Shown: positions 8,767 through 17,617, counted from the first letter of the stretch. The stretch: 37,440 bases of DNA from Streptomyces niveiscabiei (GCF_001419795.1 NZ_LIRL01000042.1:1-37440), one strand, 5' to 3'. Numbers and translations are program-made. The notes: generated from the letters alone by a model not told the origin.

Positions 8767-9452
8767 TGAACATATCCGGGACCCGACTCAGAGCCGTTCG
8801 CGCGGCGCTGTTCACGGCACTCGTCGTGACGCTCAGCACCGCGTCGCACGTCCTGCTGTCCCGGGCCCCCCTGCCGTTGAACACGGTCGCGCTCATCGCC
8901 GTGGCCGTGTTCGCGCTCGCCTACCTCCTCGCGGGCCGCGAACGCGGCTACGCCCGGATCGCCGCGCTGCTGGTCCCGCTGGAGCTGGCGGCCGACACGG
9001 TCTTCACGACCGGCCAGACCGTCTGCTACGGCCCGGCCGGCGGCCCGGTCACCGGCCCGCTGCGCTCGGTCGGCTGGAACGTCCTGTGCGGCGACGGCAC
9101 CGCGCTCGGCACCCCCCTCGCCCGCGTCACCCACTCCGGCCAGGTCCCGGCGCTCCTCGCGCACGCCGACCCGGCGACCGCGTGGGGGCTGCTCGCGGCG
9201 CACGTCAGCGTCGGCCTGGTCGCCGCCGCCTGGCTGCGCCGGGGCGAGCGGGCCCTCGCCCAACTGCTGCGGGCCGCCGCCGTGACGACGTTCCGGCCGC
9301 TGCTGCTCGCGGTGGCCGCCGTCACCCACCGGCCGCGCCCCGAGACCGGCGCCCGTGGCCGCCTGCCGCGCGCGACGCGCCGTACGGCCGCCGTCCGCGA
9401 CCTGCTCCTCGTCCACTCCCTGGGCCGCAGGGGCCCGCCGCTCGCCGCCTGA
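8766..9452 (+). CDS. Small integral membrane protein, function unknown
   Basis: A 228-residue protein with hydrophobic segments at roughly 13-31, 38-56, 63-82, 138-156 and perhaps 168-186, and a basic C-terminal tail (about 188-228) rich in Arg. Between the third and fourth spans lies a long, probably extracytoplasmic loop (about 84-136) holding the only two cysteines, Cys87 and Cys108, and several histidines. I do not recognise a named family. The gene begins at ATG 8766 without a clear Shine-Dalgarno, just inside an inverted repeat, so it may be leaderless or specially regulated. The DsbA-like gene starts 69 nt after its stop on the same strand, suggesting a shared envelope or redox role, which is inference. 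Confidence 0.75.
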   Translation: MNISGTRLRAVRAALFTALVVTLSTASHVLLSRAPLPLNTVALIAVAVFALAYLLAGRERGYARIAALLVPLELAADTVFTTGQTVCYGPAGGPVTGPLRSVGWNVLCGDGTALGTPLARVTHSGQVPALLAHADPATAWGLLAAHVSVGLVAAAWLRRGERALAQLLRAAAVTTFRPLLLAVAAVTHRPRPETGARGRLPRATRRTAAVRDLLLVHSLGRRGPPLAA

Positions 9453-9521
9453 GCCCGAGCTTGACCAGGCACGCGACGCGACACCCCCGTACCCAGCATC
9501 TTTCCCAGGGAGAACACCGAC

Positions 9522-10331
9522 ATGAGCAAGCGCAACAGCCAGGCGGCGAAGACGGCGGCCCGTGAGCGGCTGCGCCAGGAGCGCGAGCGGCAGGCGAAGA
9601 AGGACAAGGTCAAGCGGCAGGTCATCGTCGGCGCCTCGGCGCTGGCGGTGCTGGCGGCGGCCGGCGGGATCAGCTACGCGGTGATCCAGGCCAACAAGCC
9701 GGACCACTGGGAGGCCGTGAAGAGCGACACAGTCGTCGCCCCGGCCAACACCACCGGCGACAAGGGCACGACCGTCGTCATCGGCAAGGACACCGCGAAG
9801 AAGACCCTCACGATCTTCGAGGACCCGCGCTGCCCGATCTGCGCCCAGTTCGAGCAGACGGTCGGGACGACCGTGAAGAAGGACATCGACTCCGGCAAGT
9901 ACAAGTTCCAGTACGTCGGCGCGACCTTCATCGACAACAAGGACAACGGCGAGGGCTCCAAGAACGCCCTCAGCGCGCTGGGCGCGGCCCTGAACGTCAG
10001 CCCGGAGGCGTTCCTCGAGTACAAGGCAGCGATGTACTCGACGAAGTGGCACCCGGAGGAGACGAACGACAAGTTCAAGAACGACAGCTACCTCATCGAG
10101 ATAGCCGACACGGTCCCCGCGCTCAAGGGCAACGCGAAGTTCCAGGACGCCGTGAAGAAGGGCACCTACGACGCCTGGGCGATGGCCATGTCCAAGACGT
10201 TCGACGACAACAAGGAAGGCGTCCAGGGCACGCCCGGCTTCGTCATGGACGGCAAGCAGCTCAACGACGGGAAGCCGATGATGACGGTGGACCAGTTCAA
10301 CCAGGTGGTCGACGCCGCGCTCAAGGGCTGA
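9522..10331 (+). CDS. Membrane-anchored DsbA-like thioredoxin-fold protein
   Basis: Predicted extracytoplasmic thiol-disulfide oxidoreductase of 269 residues. A charged, Arg/Lys-rich cytoplasmic N-terminus (1-32) is followed by one hydrophobic anchor (about 33-56) and then a DsbA/thioredoxin domain (about 68-269). The domain has a CPIC active site at Cys104-Cys107 and a Thr-Pro (in QGTPGF, near 240) in the position of the cis-proline loop. This matches the DsbA-family thioredoxin_4 proteins of actinobacteria (oxidative folding or reduction of exported proteins). The start is ATG preceded by AGGGAGAA at normal spacing. It follows the small membrane protein and ends 20 nt before a hairpin. Confidence 0.9.
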   Translation: MSKRNSQAAKTAARERLRQERERQAKKDKVKRQVIVGASALAVLAAAGGISYAVIQANKPDHWEAVKSDTVVAPANTTGDKGTTVVIGKDTAKKTLTIFEDPRCPICAQFEQTVGTTVKKDIDSGKYKFQYVGATFIDNKDNGEGSKNALSALGAALNVSPEAFLEYKAAMYSTKWHPEETNDKFKNDSYLIEIADTVPALKGNAKFQDAVKKGTYDAWAMAMSKTFDDNKEGVQGTPGFVMDGKQLNDGKPMMTVDQFNQVVDAALKG

Positions 10332-10351
10332 ACCCCTCTTCGGTGAACAAC

Positions 10352-10382
10352 CGGTGGGCGGACTTCACGAGTTCGCCCACCG
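10352..10382. terminator. Hairpin between the DsbA-like gene and the phosphatase gene
   Basis: CGGTGGGCGGACT (10352-10364) pairs with AGTTCGCCCACCG (10370-10382) through 13 positions with a single G-U pair, leaving a TCACG loop. No T-run follows, as is usual for Streptomyces hairpin terminators. It sits 20 nt after the DsbA-like stop and 31 nt before the phosphatase GTG. Confidence 0.65.
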
Positions 10383-10413
10383 ACGTTCATACCGATCAGT
10401 AACCTGAGGGCTC

Positions 10414-12102
10414 GTGACCACACCGCAGAGACCCACACCGCAGCAACCCACACCGCAAAGACGCACTCACGAGTCCCTCACCCCTCGCCGCCGCACGGTC
10501 GTCAAGGCCGCGGCGGCGACCGCCGTCCTGGCGGGTCCGCTGGCCGCCGCCCTCCCCGCGCGCGCCGCCTCCGAGACCGCCCCGGCCTTCCTGCACGGCC
10601 TCGCCTCCGGCGACCCCCTCGCCGACGGCCTCCTGCTGTGGACCCGGGTGACGCCGGTGCCCGAGGCGCTCCCCGGCTCGGGGCTCGGCCCGGACACCGA
10701 GGTCGAGTGGGTGATCGCCCGCGACAAGGCCCTCACGGACATCGCCGCGCGCGGCACGGTCACCGCGAGCGCCGCCTCCGACCACACCGTCAAGGCGGAC
10801 GTCCGCGGCCTCGCCCCGGCGACCGACTACTGGTTCCGCTTCTCGGCGGGCGGCACCCTCTCCCCCGTGGCCCGCACCCGTACGGCCCCGGCGCCCGACG
10901 CGTCCGTCGCGGGCCTGCGCTTCGGCGTGGTCTCCTGCGCGAACTGGGAGGCGGGCTACTTCGCGTCCTACCGCCACCTCGCGGCGCGCAACGACCTCGA
11001 CGCCTGGCTGCACCTCGGCGACTACATCTACGAGTACGGCACCGGCCAGTACGGCACCCGCGGCAAGGTGATCCGCCCGCACGTCCCCGCCCACGAGATC
11101 ACCACCCTCGCCGACTACCGCGCCCGGCACGGCACCTACAAGACGGACACCGACCTCCAGGCCCTGCACGCCAAGGCGCCGGTCGTCGCGATCTGGGACG
11201 ACCACGAGTTCGCCAACGACGCCTGGTCCGGCGGCGCCGAGAACCACACCGAGGGCGCCGAGGGCACCTGGAGCGCGCGTCAGGCGGCGGCCAAGCAGGC
11301 GTACTTCGAGTGGATGCCGGTGCGCCCCGCCCTCGCCGGGACGACCTACCGGCGGCTGCGGTTCGGGAAGCTCGCCGACCTCTCCCTGCTCGACCTGCGG
11401 TCCTTCCGCTCACAGCAGGTGAAGACCGGCGACGGCTCGGTGGACGACCCCGGGCGCACGATCACCGGGCGCGCCCAGCTGGACTGGCTGAAGGCCGGGC
11501 TGAAGTCCTCCGACACGACCTGGAAGCTCGTCGGGAACTCGGTGATGATCTCGCCGTTCGCGATCGGCTCCCTGGCCGCCGACCTCTTCAAGCCGCTGGC
11601 CAAGCTGCTCGGCCTGCCCGAGGAGGGCCTCGCCCTCAACACCGACCAGTGGGACGGCTACACGGACGACCGGCGCGAACTGCTGGCCCACCTGCGGTCG
11701 AACGCGATCTCCAACACGGTCTTCCTCACCGGCGACATCCACATGGCGTGGGCGAACGACGTCCCCGTGGACGCCGGCACCTACCCGCTCTCCCCGTCGG
11801 CGGCCACCGAGTTCGTCGTCACGTCGGTCACCTCCGACAACCTCGACGACCTCACGAACGCCCCCGAGGGCGTCATCTCCGCCCTGGCCTCGCCGGTGAT
11901 CCGCGCCGCCAACCGCCACGTCCAGTGGGTCGACACCGACCGCCACGGCTACGGCGTCCTCGACATCACGCCGGCCCGCGCGCAGATGGACTACTACACG
12001 CTCTCCGACAAGACGCGGCAGAACGCGACGTCGTCGTGGTCCCGGTCCTACCGCACGCTCGCCGGGACGCAGAAGGTCGAGCGGACCTACGACCCGGTGT
12101 AG
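10414..12102 (+). CDS. phoD: Tat-exported alkaline phosphatase, PhoD family
   Basis: Secreted metallophosphatase of 562 residues that releases phosphate from esters outside the cell. A twin-arginine signal (RRRTVVK at about 25-31, hydrophobic stretch 32-46, cleavage near PARA-A at about 51) fits Tat export of a folded metalloenzyme. An N-terminal PhoD_N domain (about 57-155) precedes the catalytic domain. That domain has [11 protein letters not shown] starting at 173, [10 protein letters not shown] at 200-209 (Asp203), WDDHEF at 261-266 (Asp262, Asp263, His264) and GDIHMAW near 443. The start is GTG with GAGGG just upstream. The first 18 codons contain three near-copies of CACACCGCA giving a PTPQ-rich leader. 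phoD genes are classically PhoP-controlled, but I found no properly spaced PHO box. Confidence 0.93.
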   Translation: MTTPQRPTPQQPTPQRRTHESLTPRRRTVVKAAAATAVLAGPLAAALPARAASETAPAFLHGLASGDPLADGLLLWTRVTPVPEALPGSGLGPDTEVEWVIARDKALTDIAARGTVTASAASDHTVKADVRGLAPATDYWFRFSAGGTLSPVARTRTAPAPDASVAGLRFGVVSCANWEAGYFASYRHLAARNDLDAWLHLGDYIYEYGTGQYGTRGKVIRPHVPAHEITTLADYRARHGTYKTDTDLQALHAKAPVVAIWDDHEFANDAWSGGAENHTEGAEGTWSARQAAAKQAYFEWMPVRPALAGTTYRRLRFGKLADLSLLDLRSFRSQQVKTGDGSVDDPGRTITGRAQLDWLKAGLKSSDTTWKLVGNSVMISPFAIGSLAADLFKPLAKLLGLPEEGLALNTDQWDGYTDDRRELLAHLRSNAISNTVFLTGDIHMAWANDVPVDAGTYPLSPSAATEFVVTSVTSDNLDDLTNAPEGVISALASPVIRAANRHVQWVDTDRHGYGVLDITPARAQMDYYTLSDKTRQNATSSWSRSYRTLAGTQKVERTYDPV

Positions 12103-12672
12103 CTAGAGCGTGTCGAGGAAGCCGAGCGCCACCCGCCAGGTGGTCTCGGCGGCCTCCTCGTCGTAGTCGGGCAGCCCGGGGTCGGTGTAGAGGTGGCCGG
12201 CCCCGGCGTACCGGTGGACCTCGACGTCGGCGCCGGTCCGCCGCATCTGGAGGTACCAGGAGTTCAGCCAGTCGTCCGTCTCGAACTGGTCCGGCGAGGC
12301 GACGTGGAGCTGTACGGGGAGGTCGTCCACGGAGGCGTTGGGCGCGATGTCCGACGTACCGTGCAGGAGGAGCAGGCCGCGCGCCTTCTCGTCGCCCAGC
12401 GCGAGGGTCTGCGCGACGGAGGCGCCCAGGGAGAAGCCGGCGTAGACCAGTCCGCGTTCGGAGTAGGGGGCGGCGGCGAGGACGGCGCGCTTGAGGAGCT
12501 CCTCCTTGCCGACGGTCTCCTTGAACTCCATCCCCGCCTCGACCTCGTCGAACGTCCGCCCCTCGAAGAGATCGGGCGTCCAGACCACGTGCCCGGCCTC
12601 GCGCAGCCGCCGCGCGGCGTCCTGTACGGCGGGCCTGAGACCGTAGGTCGAGTGGAAAAGCATGATGTTCAT
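12103..12672 (-). CDS. Dienelactone hydrolase family protein
   Basis: An alpha/beta hydrolase of about 189 residues, short as usual for the DLH family. The nucleophile elbow is GFSLGAS with Ser81, which replaces the cysteine of classical dienelactone hydrolase. The likely Asp lies in ASPDQF and the His in GAGHLY near residue 163. The substrate is unknown; many DLH-like proteins are general esterases. I chose ATG 12670-12672; a GTG two codons upstream (12676-12678) and an ATG four codons downstream (12661-12663) are alternatives, and none has a strong Shine-Dalgarno. Its stop codon touches the phoD stop with no intervening base. It is divergent from the MscS gene. Confidence 0.85.
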   Translation of the reverse strand: MNIMLFHSTYGLRPAVQDAARRLREAGHVVWTPDLFEGRTFDEVEAGMEFKETVGKEELLKRAVLAAAPYSERGLVYAGFSLGASVAQTLALGDEKARGLLLLHGTSDIAPNASVDDLPVQLHVASPDQFETDDWLNSWYLQMRRTGADVEVHRYAGAGHLYTDPGLPDYDEEAAETTWRVALGFLDTL

Positions 12673-12722
12673 GCCCACATGGTGCCAGCCGCGCCCTTCA
12701 CACGAGCCTCACGGCCCCCATG

Positions 12723-12750
12723 TTCACGACCGCCCCTGAGCGGTTACGTT
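12723..12750 (+). promoter_or_regulatory. Candidate promoter giving a leaderless MscS-family mRNA
   Basis: TTCACG (12723-12728), a 16-bp spacer and TACGTT (12745-12750) resemble a vegetative promoter. The -10 ends seven bases before the ATG at 12758, which would put the transcript start at or next to the start codon. No Shine-Dalgarno is visible before that ATG, which agrees with leaderless expression, common in actinobacteria. Confidence 0.4.
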
Positions 12751-12757
12751 CGACGGT

Positions 12758-13867
12758 ATGGAGAACCTGCTCCGACCCGTGATCGTCGTGGGCGGCTCGC
12801 TCGCCCTGACCCTGCTCATCGGCTGGGCCACCGACCACCTCCTGCGCAAGGCCGACGCCCGCCACTCGGAGACCCCCCTGTGGGGCCTGCTGCGCCGGGG
12901 CCGCGTCCCCTACCAGCTCCTGCTGTGCGCCGCCCTGCTCAGAGGCTCCTACGACAGGGCCGAGCTGCTCCAGGACCACCGCGTCGCCATCGGCCGCACC
13001 CTCACGCTCGTCCTCATCGGCTCGGCGGCCTGGCTCGTCGTCCGCATCGCCGGCGCGATCGTCGAGACCACGTTCACCCGGTACGCCAGCTCCCGCGCCC
13101 ACCGCGACCCCGCGCGCGTACGCCGGGTACGCACCCAGGTCTCCCTGATCATGCGGGTCGTCGCGGCGGTCGTCGGGGTCGTCGCGATCGCCGCGATGCT
13201 GCTCACGTTCCCCGCGATGCGCGCCGCCGGCGCCTCCCTCCTCGCCTCCGCCGGCATCATCGGCATCGTCGCCGGTGTCGCCGCCCAGTCGACCCTCAGC
13301 AACATGTTCGCCGGGTTCCAGATCGCCTTCGGGGACATGGTCCGGCTCGGCGACACGGTCGTCGTCGACGGGGAGTGGGGCACGGTCGAGGACATCACCC
13401 TCACGTACCTGACCGTCCGCACCTGGGACGAACGCCGGATCACCATGCCGGTGTCGTACTTCACGTCCAAGCCGTTCGAGAACTGGTCGCGGGGTGGCGC
13501 CCAGCTGACCGGCACGGTCTTCTGGCAGCTGGACCACTCGGCCCCGCTGGACGCGATGCGGGTCCACCTGCGCGACATCCTGCGGGCGTGCGAGCACTGG
13601 GACGGGCGCGCCTACGACCTCGCGGTGACCGACACCACGCCGAACACGATCGAGGTCCGCGCCCTCCTGACGGCGAAGGACGCGGACGACATCTGGAAGG
13701 TGCGGGTGACCGTCCGCGAACAGATGATCCGCTGGCTGTGCGACCACCACCCGTACGCCCTCCCCCGGGTCAACACGGCGGACGCCCAGCTCCCTTCGGC
13801 AACGCCCCGCCCGGACGGGGCGTCGCCGCGCCGGGCGTACGAGCCGCCGCACGGGGCGCGGGGGTAG
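12758..13867 (+). CDS. Mechanosensitive ion channel, MscS family
   Basis: A 369-residue inner-membrane protein predicted to open under membrane tension and release solutes on hypo-osmotic shock. There are hydrophobic spans at about 7-25, 78-103, 128-150 and 156-182. The last is the Gly/Ala-rich pore helix (ASLLASAGIIGIVAGVAAQ) followed by STLSNMFAGFQIAFGD, the classic start of the MscS beta domain. This domain runs with VRLGDTVVVDGEWGTVEDI to about residue 245, and an alpha/beta C-terminal domain goes to about 345. The Pro/Arg-rich tail is probably disordered. It ends 24 bp from the convergent antiporter gene with no obvious hairpin between them. Confidence 0.93.
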   Translation: MENLLRPVIVVGGSLALTLLIGWATDHLLRKADARHSETPLWGLLRRGRVPYQLLLCAALLRGSYDRAELLQDHRVAIGRTLTLVLIGSAAWLVVRIAGAIVETTFTRYASSRAHRDPARVRRVRTQVSLIMRVVAAVVGVVAIAAMLLTFPAMRAAGASLLASAGIIGIVAGVAAQSTLSNMFAGFQIAFGDMVRLGDTVVVDGEWGTVEDITLTYLTVRTWDERRITMPVSYFTSKPFENWSRGGAQLTGTVFWQLDHSAPLDAMRVHLRDILRACEHWDGRAYDLAVTDTTPNTIEVRALLTAKDADDIWKVRVTVREQMIRWLCDHHPYALPRVNTADAQLPSATPRPDGASPRRAYEPPHGARG

Positions 13868-13891
13868 CGGGCGTACGGCTGAGGCGCGGTG

Positions 13892-15478
13892 TCACCGCAG
13901 GCTGCGTACGTCCAGCTGCCGCAGGACCCGGTCCACGATCTCCGGGTCCGCCCCGCTCTCGCTGCGCGCGGCCAGCACCTCGTGCCGGGCGGCGCTCATC
14001 ATCTCGCCCTGGATGCGCCGGACCCGCTTCAGCCGGCGCACCCGCTGCTCGTGCCCCTCGCGCCGCTCGTCCTCGGCGATGTGCGGGGAGATCCGCACCC
14101 CGATCTCGAACGCCCGCCGCAGCAACTGCTCGGAGACCTCCTCGGGCAGCTCCTCCACCTCCTCGATCTCGCGCAGCCTGCGCTTGGCGGCCTTGGCGGC
14201 CCGGACCGCCAACTCCCGCTCGTACTCCTTCTCCCGCTCGGTGTCGGCCCGCACCCCGAGCCGCCGCACGAGGAACGGAAGGGTCAGCCCCTGGAGCACG
14301 AGGGTCGTCATGATGACCCCGAAGGCGATGAACACGATCTCGTCGCGGGCGGGGAACGCGGACCCGTCGTCGATGTGCAGCGGAATGGCGAGCGCGAGGG
14401 CCACGGAGGCGACCCCCCGCATCCCGGACCACCACATGACGACGGTCTCCCGCCAGCTCATGGGGATCTCCTCGTCGACATCCCGCCGGGCGTGCAGCTT
14501 CCGGGCCAGCCACCCCGCCGGAAGCAGCCACAGAAGCCGTACGAGGATGACGACCCCGGCGACGACGGCGGCCCACCCGAGCATCTCCCCCCACCGCCCG
14601 GAAGCGGTGCGCAGGGCGTTGTGCAGTTCGAGCCCGATCAGCCCGAAGGCCACACCGGTGACCAGCGTGTCGACGATGTCCCAGAACGCGTGCCCGGCGA
14701 GCCGGTTGACGACGTCGTCGGGGTCGGCGGCGTACTCCGCGAGGAACAGCGCGCAGGTGAGCACGGCCAGCACCCCGGACCCGTGCAGCTCCTCGGCCAG
14801 CACGTAGGCGGCGAACGGCACGAGCAGCGTCAGACTGATCTGGAGGGTCGCGTCCCCCAGCAGGTCGAGGAGCTTGTTGGCCCCCCACCCGAGCGCGACG
14901 CCCACGACGACGGCGACGACGGCGGACAGCACGAACTGGAGAACCGCCTCGCCGGCGTGGAACTCCCCGCTGACGACGGCCGCGATGGCGACGTGGTACA
15001 GCACGATCGCGGTGACGTCGTTGAACAGCCCCTCCCCCTCCAGGATGGAGACGAGCCGCCGGGGCAGCCCGAGCTGCCCGGCGACAGCGGTGGCGGCGAC
15101 GGGGTCGGGCGGCGCCACGAGCGCCCCGAGGGCGACAGCGGCGGCGACGGACAGCCCGGGCACGATCGAATGCGCGACGGCGGCGACGGAGAACGTCGTC
15201 ACGAAGACGAGCGCGACGGCGAGCAGGAAGATGGGCCGCCGGTTGGCGGCGAACTGCCGCCAGGAGGTCCGCCGTACGGCCGCGTACAGCAGGGGCGGCA
15301 GCAGCACGGGCAGGATCAGCCCGGGCGGGATGTCGACGTTGGGCACGAAGTCCGCGACGGCGAGCAGAATCCCGAGCAGCGTCATCAGCACCGGGGACGG
15401 CAACCCGAACCGGTCCCCCACGGGCACGCTGATCACGGCTCCGAGCAGCAGGACGAACAAGAGGGCCAGTTGGTCCAC
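13892..15478 (-). CDS. Na+/H+ antiporter, CPA1 family
   Basis: Monovalent cation/proton antiporter with about 12 membrane spans over the first 410 residues and a charged cytoplasmic tail of about 120 residues (Arg/Glu-rich, predicted helical). Family hallmarks are APPDPVAAT (Asp125) and EGLFNDVTAIV with the Asn153-Asp154 pair, the ion-binding signature of electroneutral CPA1 exchangers. I chose GTG 15476-15478, which has GGAG eight bases upstream and places the first span right at the N-terminus. A longer reading from TTG 15506-15508 adds ten polar residues and lacks a ribosome site. Likely role: pH and sodium homeostasis. Confidence 0.93.
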   Translation of the reverse strand: MDQLALLFVLLLGAVISVPVGDRFGLPSPVLMTLLGILLAVADFVPNVDIPPGLILPVLLPPLLYAAVRRTSWRQFAANRRPIFLLAVALVFVTTFSVAAVAHSIVPGLSVAAAVALGALVAPPDPVAATAVAGQLGLPRRLVSILEGEGLFNDVTAIVLYHVAIAAVVSGEFHAGEAVLQFVLSAVVAVVVGVALGWGANKLLDLLGDATLQISLTLLVPFAAYVLAEELHGSGVLAVLTCALFLAEYAADPDDVVNRLAGHAFWDIVDTLVTGVAFGLIGLELHNALRTASGRWGEMLGWAAVVAGVVILVRLLWLLPAGWLARKLHARRDVDEEIPMSWRETVVMWWSGMRGVASVALALAIPLHIDDGSAFPARDEIVFIAFGVIMTTLVLQGLTLPFLVRRLGVRADTEREKEYERELAVRAAKAAKRRLREIEEVEELPEEVSEQLLRRAFEIGVRISPHIAEDERREGHEQRVRRLKRVRRIQGEMMSAARHEVLAARSESGADPEIVDRVLRQLDVRSLR

Positions 15479-15538
15479 GGCGAGGGCTCCGGCGTTCTCT
15501 CGACTCAACCGATCAAGAACAAGCCTCGCACGACCGGC

Positions 15539-16483
15539 TCAGCCGTACGTCTCCTCCCGGACCAGGTCCAGCGCGAGCTGGAGGTCCGCGGGATAGTCGC
15601 TGGAGAACTCGACCCACTCCCCGTCCCCGGGGTGCTCGAAGCCGAGGCGGACCGCGTGCAGCCACTGCCGGGTCAGGCGCAGCCGCTTGGAGAGGGTGGG
15701 GTCGGCGCCGTACGTGAGGTCGCCGACGCAGGGGTGCCGGTGCGCGGACATGTGCACGCGGATCTGGTGGGTGCGGCCGGTCTCCAGCTTGATGTCGAGC
15801 AGGGAGGCCGAACGGAACGCCTCGATGAGGTCGTAGTGGGTGACGGACGCCTTGCCGTCGGCGGTGACGGCCCACTTGTAGTCGTGCTGCGGGTGACGTC
15901 CGATGGGCGCGTCGATGGTGCCGCTGGTCGGGTCGGGGTGGCCCTGGACGAGGGTGTGGTAGCGCTTGTCGACGACGCGTTCCTTGAACTGCCGCTTCAG
16001 CGAGGTGTACGCCCGCTCCGACTTGGCGACGACCATGAGGCCGGACGTCCCGACGTCGAGCCGGTGCACGATGCCCTGGCGCTCGGCGGCGCCGGACGTG
16101 GAGATGCGGTAACCGGCGGCGGCGAGCCCGCCGATGACGGTGGTGCCGGTCCAGCCCGGTGAGGGGTGCGCGGCGACGCCGACCGGCTTCACGATGACGA
16201 CGACGTCATCGTCGTCGTACACGATCTCCATGCCCTCGACGGGCTCGGCGACGATCTGTACGGGGGCGGGGGCCTGCGGCATCTCGACCTCCAGCCAGGC
16301 GCCGCCGTGCACGCGCTCCGACTTGCCGACCACCGAGCCGTCCACCGAGACCTTCCCCGCCGCGGCCAGCTCGGCGGCCTTCGTGCGGGAGAAGCCGAAC
16401 ATGCGGGAGATGGCGGCGTCGACGCGCTCGCCCTCCAGGCCGTCGGGCACGGGCAGGGTACGGATCTCGGGAATCGTGCTCAC
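15539..16483 (-). CDS. rluD: Ribosomal large subunit pseudouridine synthase, RluD family
   Basis: Converts uridines in 23S rRNA helix 69 to pseudouridine, by family. Its 314 residues comprise an S4 RNA-binding domain (about 17-70) and a RsuA/RluA catalytic domain (about 85-300). The catalytic motif is [11 protein letters not shown] with Asp143, and RTHQIRVH provides the second conserved motif. The start GTG lies 12 nt after the lspA stop, so the two are probably co-transcribed and coupled. The pairing lspA-rluD is widely conserved in bacteria. Confidence 0.95.
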   Translation of the reverse strand: MSTIPEIRTLPVPDGLEGERVDAAISRMFGFSRTKAAELAAAGKVSVDGSVVGKSERVHGGAWLEVEMPQAPAPVQIVAEPVEGMEIVYDDDDVVVIVKPVGVAAHPSPGWTGTTVIGGLAAAGYRISTSGAAERQGIVHRLDVGTSGLMVVAKSERAYTSLKRQFKERVVDKRYHTLVQGHPDPTSGTIDAPIGRHPQHDYKWAVTADGKASVTHYDLIEAFRSASLLDIKLETGRTHQIRVHMSAHRHPCVGDLTYGADPTLSKRLRLTRQWLHAVRLGFEHPGDGEWVEFSSDYPADLQLALDLVREETYG

Positions 16484-16495
16484 CCGTCGAGTATG

Positions 16496-17041
16496 TCAGT
16501 CCTTGTGGACGGTCCCGTCCGGGTCGAGCCCCTTGAAGGACAGGAGGACGATCAGAATGCCCCCGCAGACGATCGCGGAGTCGGCGAGATTGAACACGGC
16601 GAAGTGCTTCGGGGCGATGAAGTCGACGACGGCACCCTCGAACACCCCGGGCGCCCGGAAGATCCGGTCGGTGAGGTTCCCGAGCGCACCCCCGAGCAGC
16701 AGCCCCAGCGCGATGGCCCACGGCAGGCTGTACAGCTTCCGGGCCAGTCGCACGATCACGACGATCACGGTGGCGGCGATCACCGTGAAGATCACGGTGA
16801 ACGCTTCCCCGAAACTGAACGCGGCCCCGGAGTTGCGGATCGCGTCCAGCTTGAGCCAGTCCCCGATCAGCTCGACAGGAGCGTGGTGCTCCAGCTTGGC
16901 CACCACAATGATCTTGCTGACGAGATCAAGCGCATAAGCGACAGCGGCCACCGCGAACAACACGAGAACCCGCCGCTTCCCCCGAGGCGAATCCCCCTCG
17001 GGGACCTCCGACGTATCGATGACGCGCTCCACCTCTGCCAC
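16496..17041 (-). CDS. lspA: Lipoprotein signal peptidase (SPase II)
   Basis: Membrane aspartyl protease that removes signal peptides from prolipoproteins. It has 181 residues with a polar N-terminal extension of about 23 residues and four membrane spans (about 25-45, 73-97, 104-121, 150-168). The catalytic dyad is visible: GNLTDR with Asp125 and FNLADS with Asp154. The start is GTG with GAGGG six bases upstream. A hairpin and a repeat element separate it from the upstream TraR/DksA-type gene, so it probably has its own promoter. A 6-base inverted repeat (CCTCAC/GTGAGG, 17049-17070) lies at the start site. Confidence 0.96.
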   Translation of the reverse strand: MAEVERVIDTSEVPEGDSPRGKRRVLVLFAVAAVAYALDLVSKIIVVAKLEHHAPVELIGDWLKLDAIRNSGAAFSFGEAFTVIFTVIAATVIVVIVRLARKLYSLPWAIALGLLLGGALGNLTDRIFRAPGVFEGAVVDFIAPKHFAVFNLADSAIVCGGILIVLLSFKGLDPDGTVHKD

Positions 17042-17086
17042 GTAAGTCCCTCACGTAGGTACCAGTGAGGACGAGAGTACGACACG

Positions 17087-17121
17087 CTGGAAAGGACAGG
17101 CGCGCAGCGCCGTCTTTCCAG
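17087..17121. terminator. Long hairpin between the TraR/DksA-type gene and lspA
   Basis: CTGGAAAGGAC (17087-17097) pairs with GTCTTTCCAG (17112-17121) with one bulged G. Inside it, GGCGC (17099-17103) pairs with GCGCC (17107-17111) around a GCA loop. The near-continuous 15-bp stem is strong enough to terminate transcripts on either strand. It directly abuts the repeat element at 17121. Confidence 0.7.
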
Positions 17122-17166
17122 GGGCGCGGGGAACTGCGCGACAAGCCACGACGAAGCCGCACCCGG
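17121..17166. repeat. Streptomyces-type dispersed intergenic repeat element
   Basis: The stretch begins GGGGCGCGGGGAACTGCGCG and continues with ACAAGCCACGACGAAGCCGC. From memory, very similar sequence occurs many times between genes in many Streptomyces chromosomes, usually next to a hairpin as here. The core has its own short self-complementarity (CGCG...CGCG around GGGAACTG). It encodes no protein and has no transposase nearby. Copy number in this genome cannot be judged from one window. Confidence 0.6.
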
Positions 17167-17188
17167 CAACGAACCCCCGCCGCCCCCT

Positions 17189-17617
17189 TCAGTAGCGCCG
17201 TTCCTGCTTCTGCTTGCACTCCACGCACAACGTCGCCCGAGGAAACGCCTGCATCCGGGCCTTCCCGATCGCCTCCCCGCAGCTCTCGCACAGCCCGTAC
17301 GTCCCCGCGTCGAGCCGCTCCAGCGCACGCTCGCTCTGCTCCAGCATCTCCCGCGCGTTCGCGGTGAGCGCCATCTCGTGCTCGCGCGTGATGTTCTTCG
17401 TGCCGGTGTCGGCCTGGTCGTCACCGGCCCCGTCCCCGGAGTCCCGCATGAGCCCCACCAGCGCGTTCTCGGACGCGTCGATCTCCCCCCGCAGCCGCAG
17501 CACCTCGGACAACAGCTCCGCCCGCGCCTCCGCCACCTCCGCCGGAGTCCATGGCTCCTCCCCCTTCCGTACAGCCAGCACAGCCGTACCCGCACTCTTC
17601 TTGTTCTTCGCCACCAT
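17189..17617 (-). CDS. TraR/DksA-type zinc finger protein
   Basis: A 142-residue protein with an N-terminal coiled-coil hairpin (about 24-100) and a C-terminal C4 zinc finger: Cys110-x2-Cys113 and Cys131-x2-Cys134. DksA-family proteins reach into the RNA polymerase secondary channel and alter initiation, often with ppGpp. The acidic tip expected on the coiled coil (here RDSGDGAGDDQAD, 58-70) is present but not the exact DxxDxA of E. coli DksA, so functional equivalence is unproven. The start is ATG with GAAGGGG eight bases upstream. It is divergent from ileS. Confidence 0.88.
   Translation of the reverse strand: MVAKNKKSAGTAVLAVRKGEEPWTPAEVAEARAELLSEVLRLRGEIDASENALVGLMRDSGDGAGDDQADTGTKNITREHEMALTANAREMLEQSERALERLDAGTYGLCESCGEAIGKARMQAFPRATLCVECKQKQERRY

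Noticed and set aside
10371..10395. Possible PHO box (GTTCGCC and GTTCATA) upstream of phoD
   Set aside because: The GTTC repeats are 14 nt apart, not the 11 nt of PhoP direct repeats, and the first is inside the hairpin arm.
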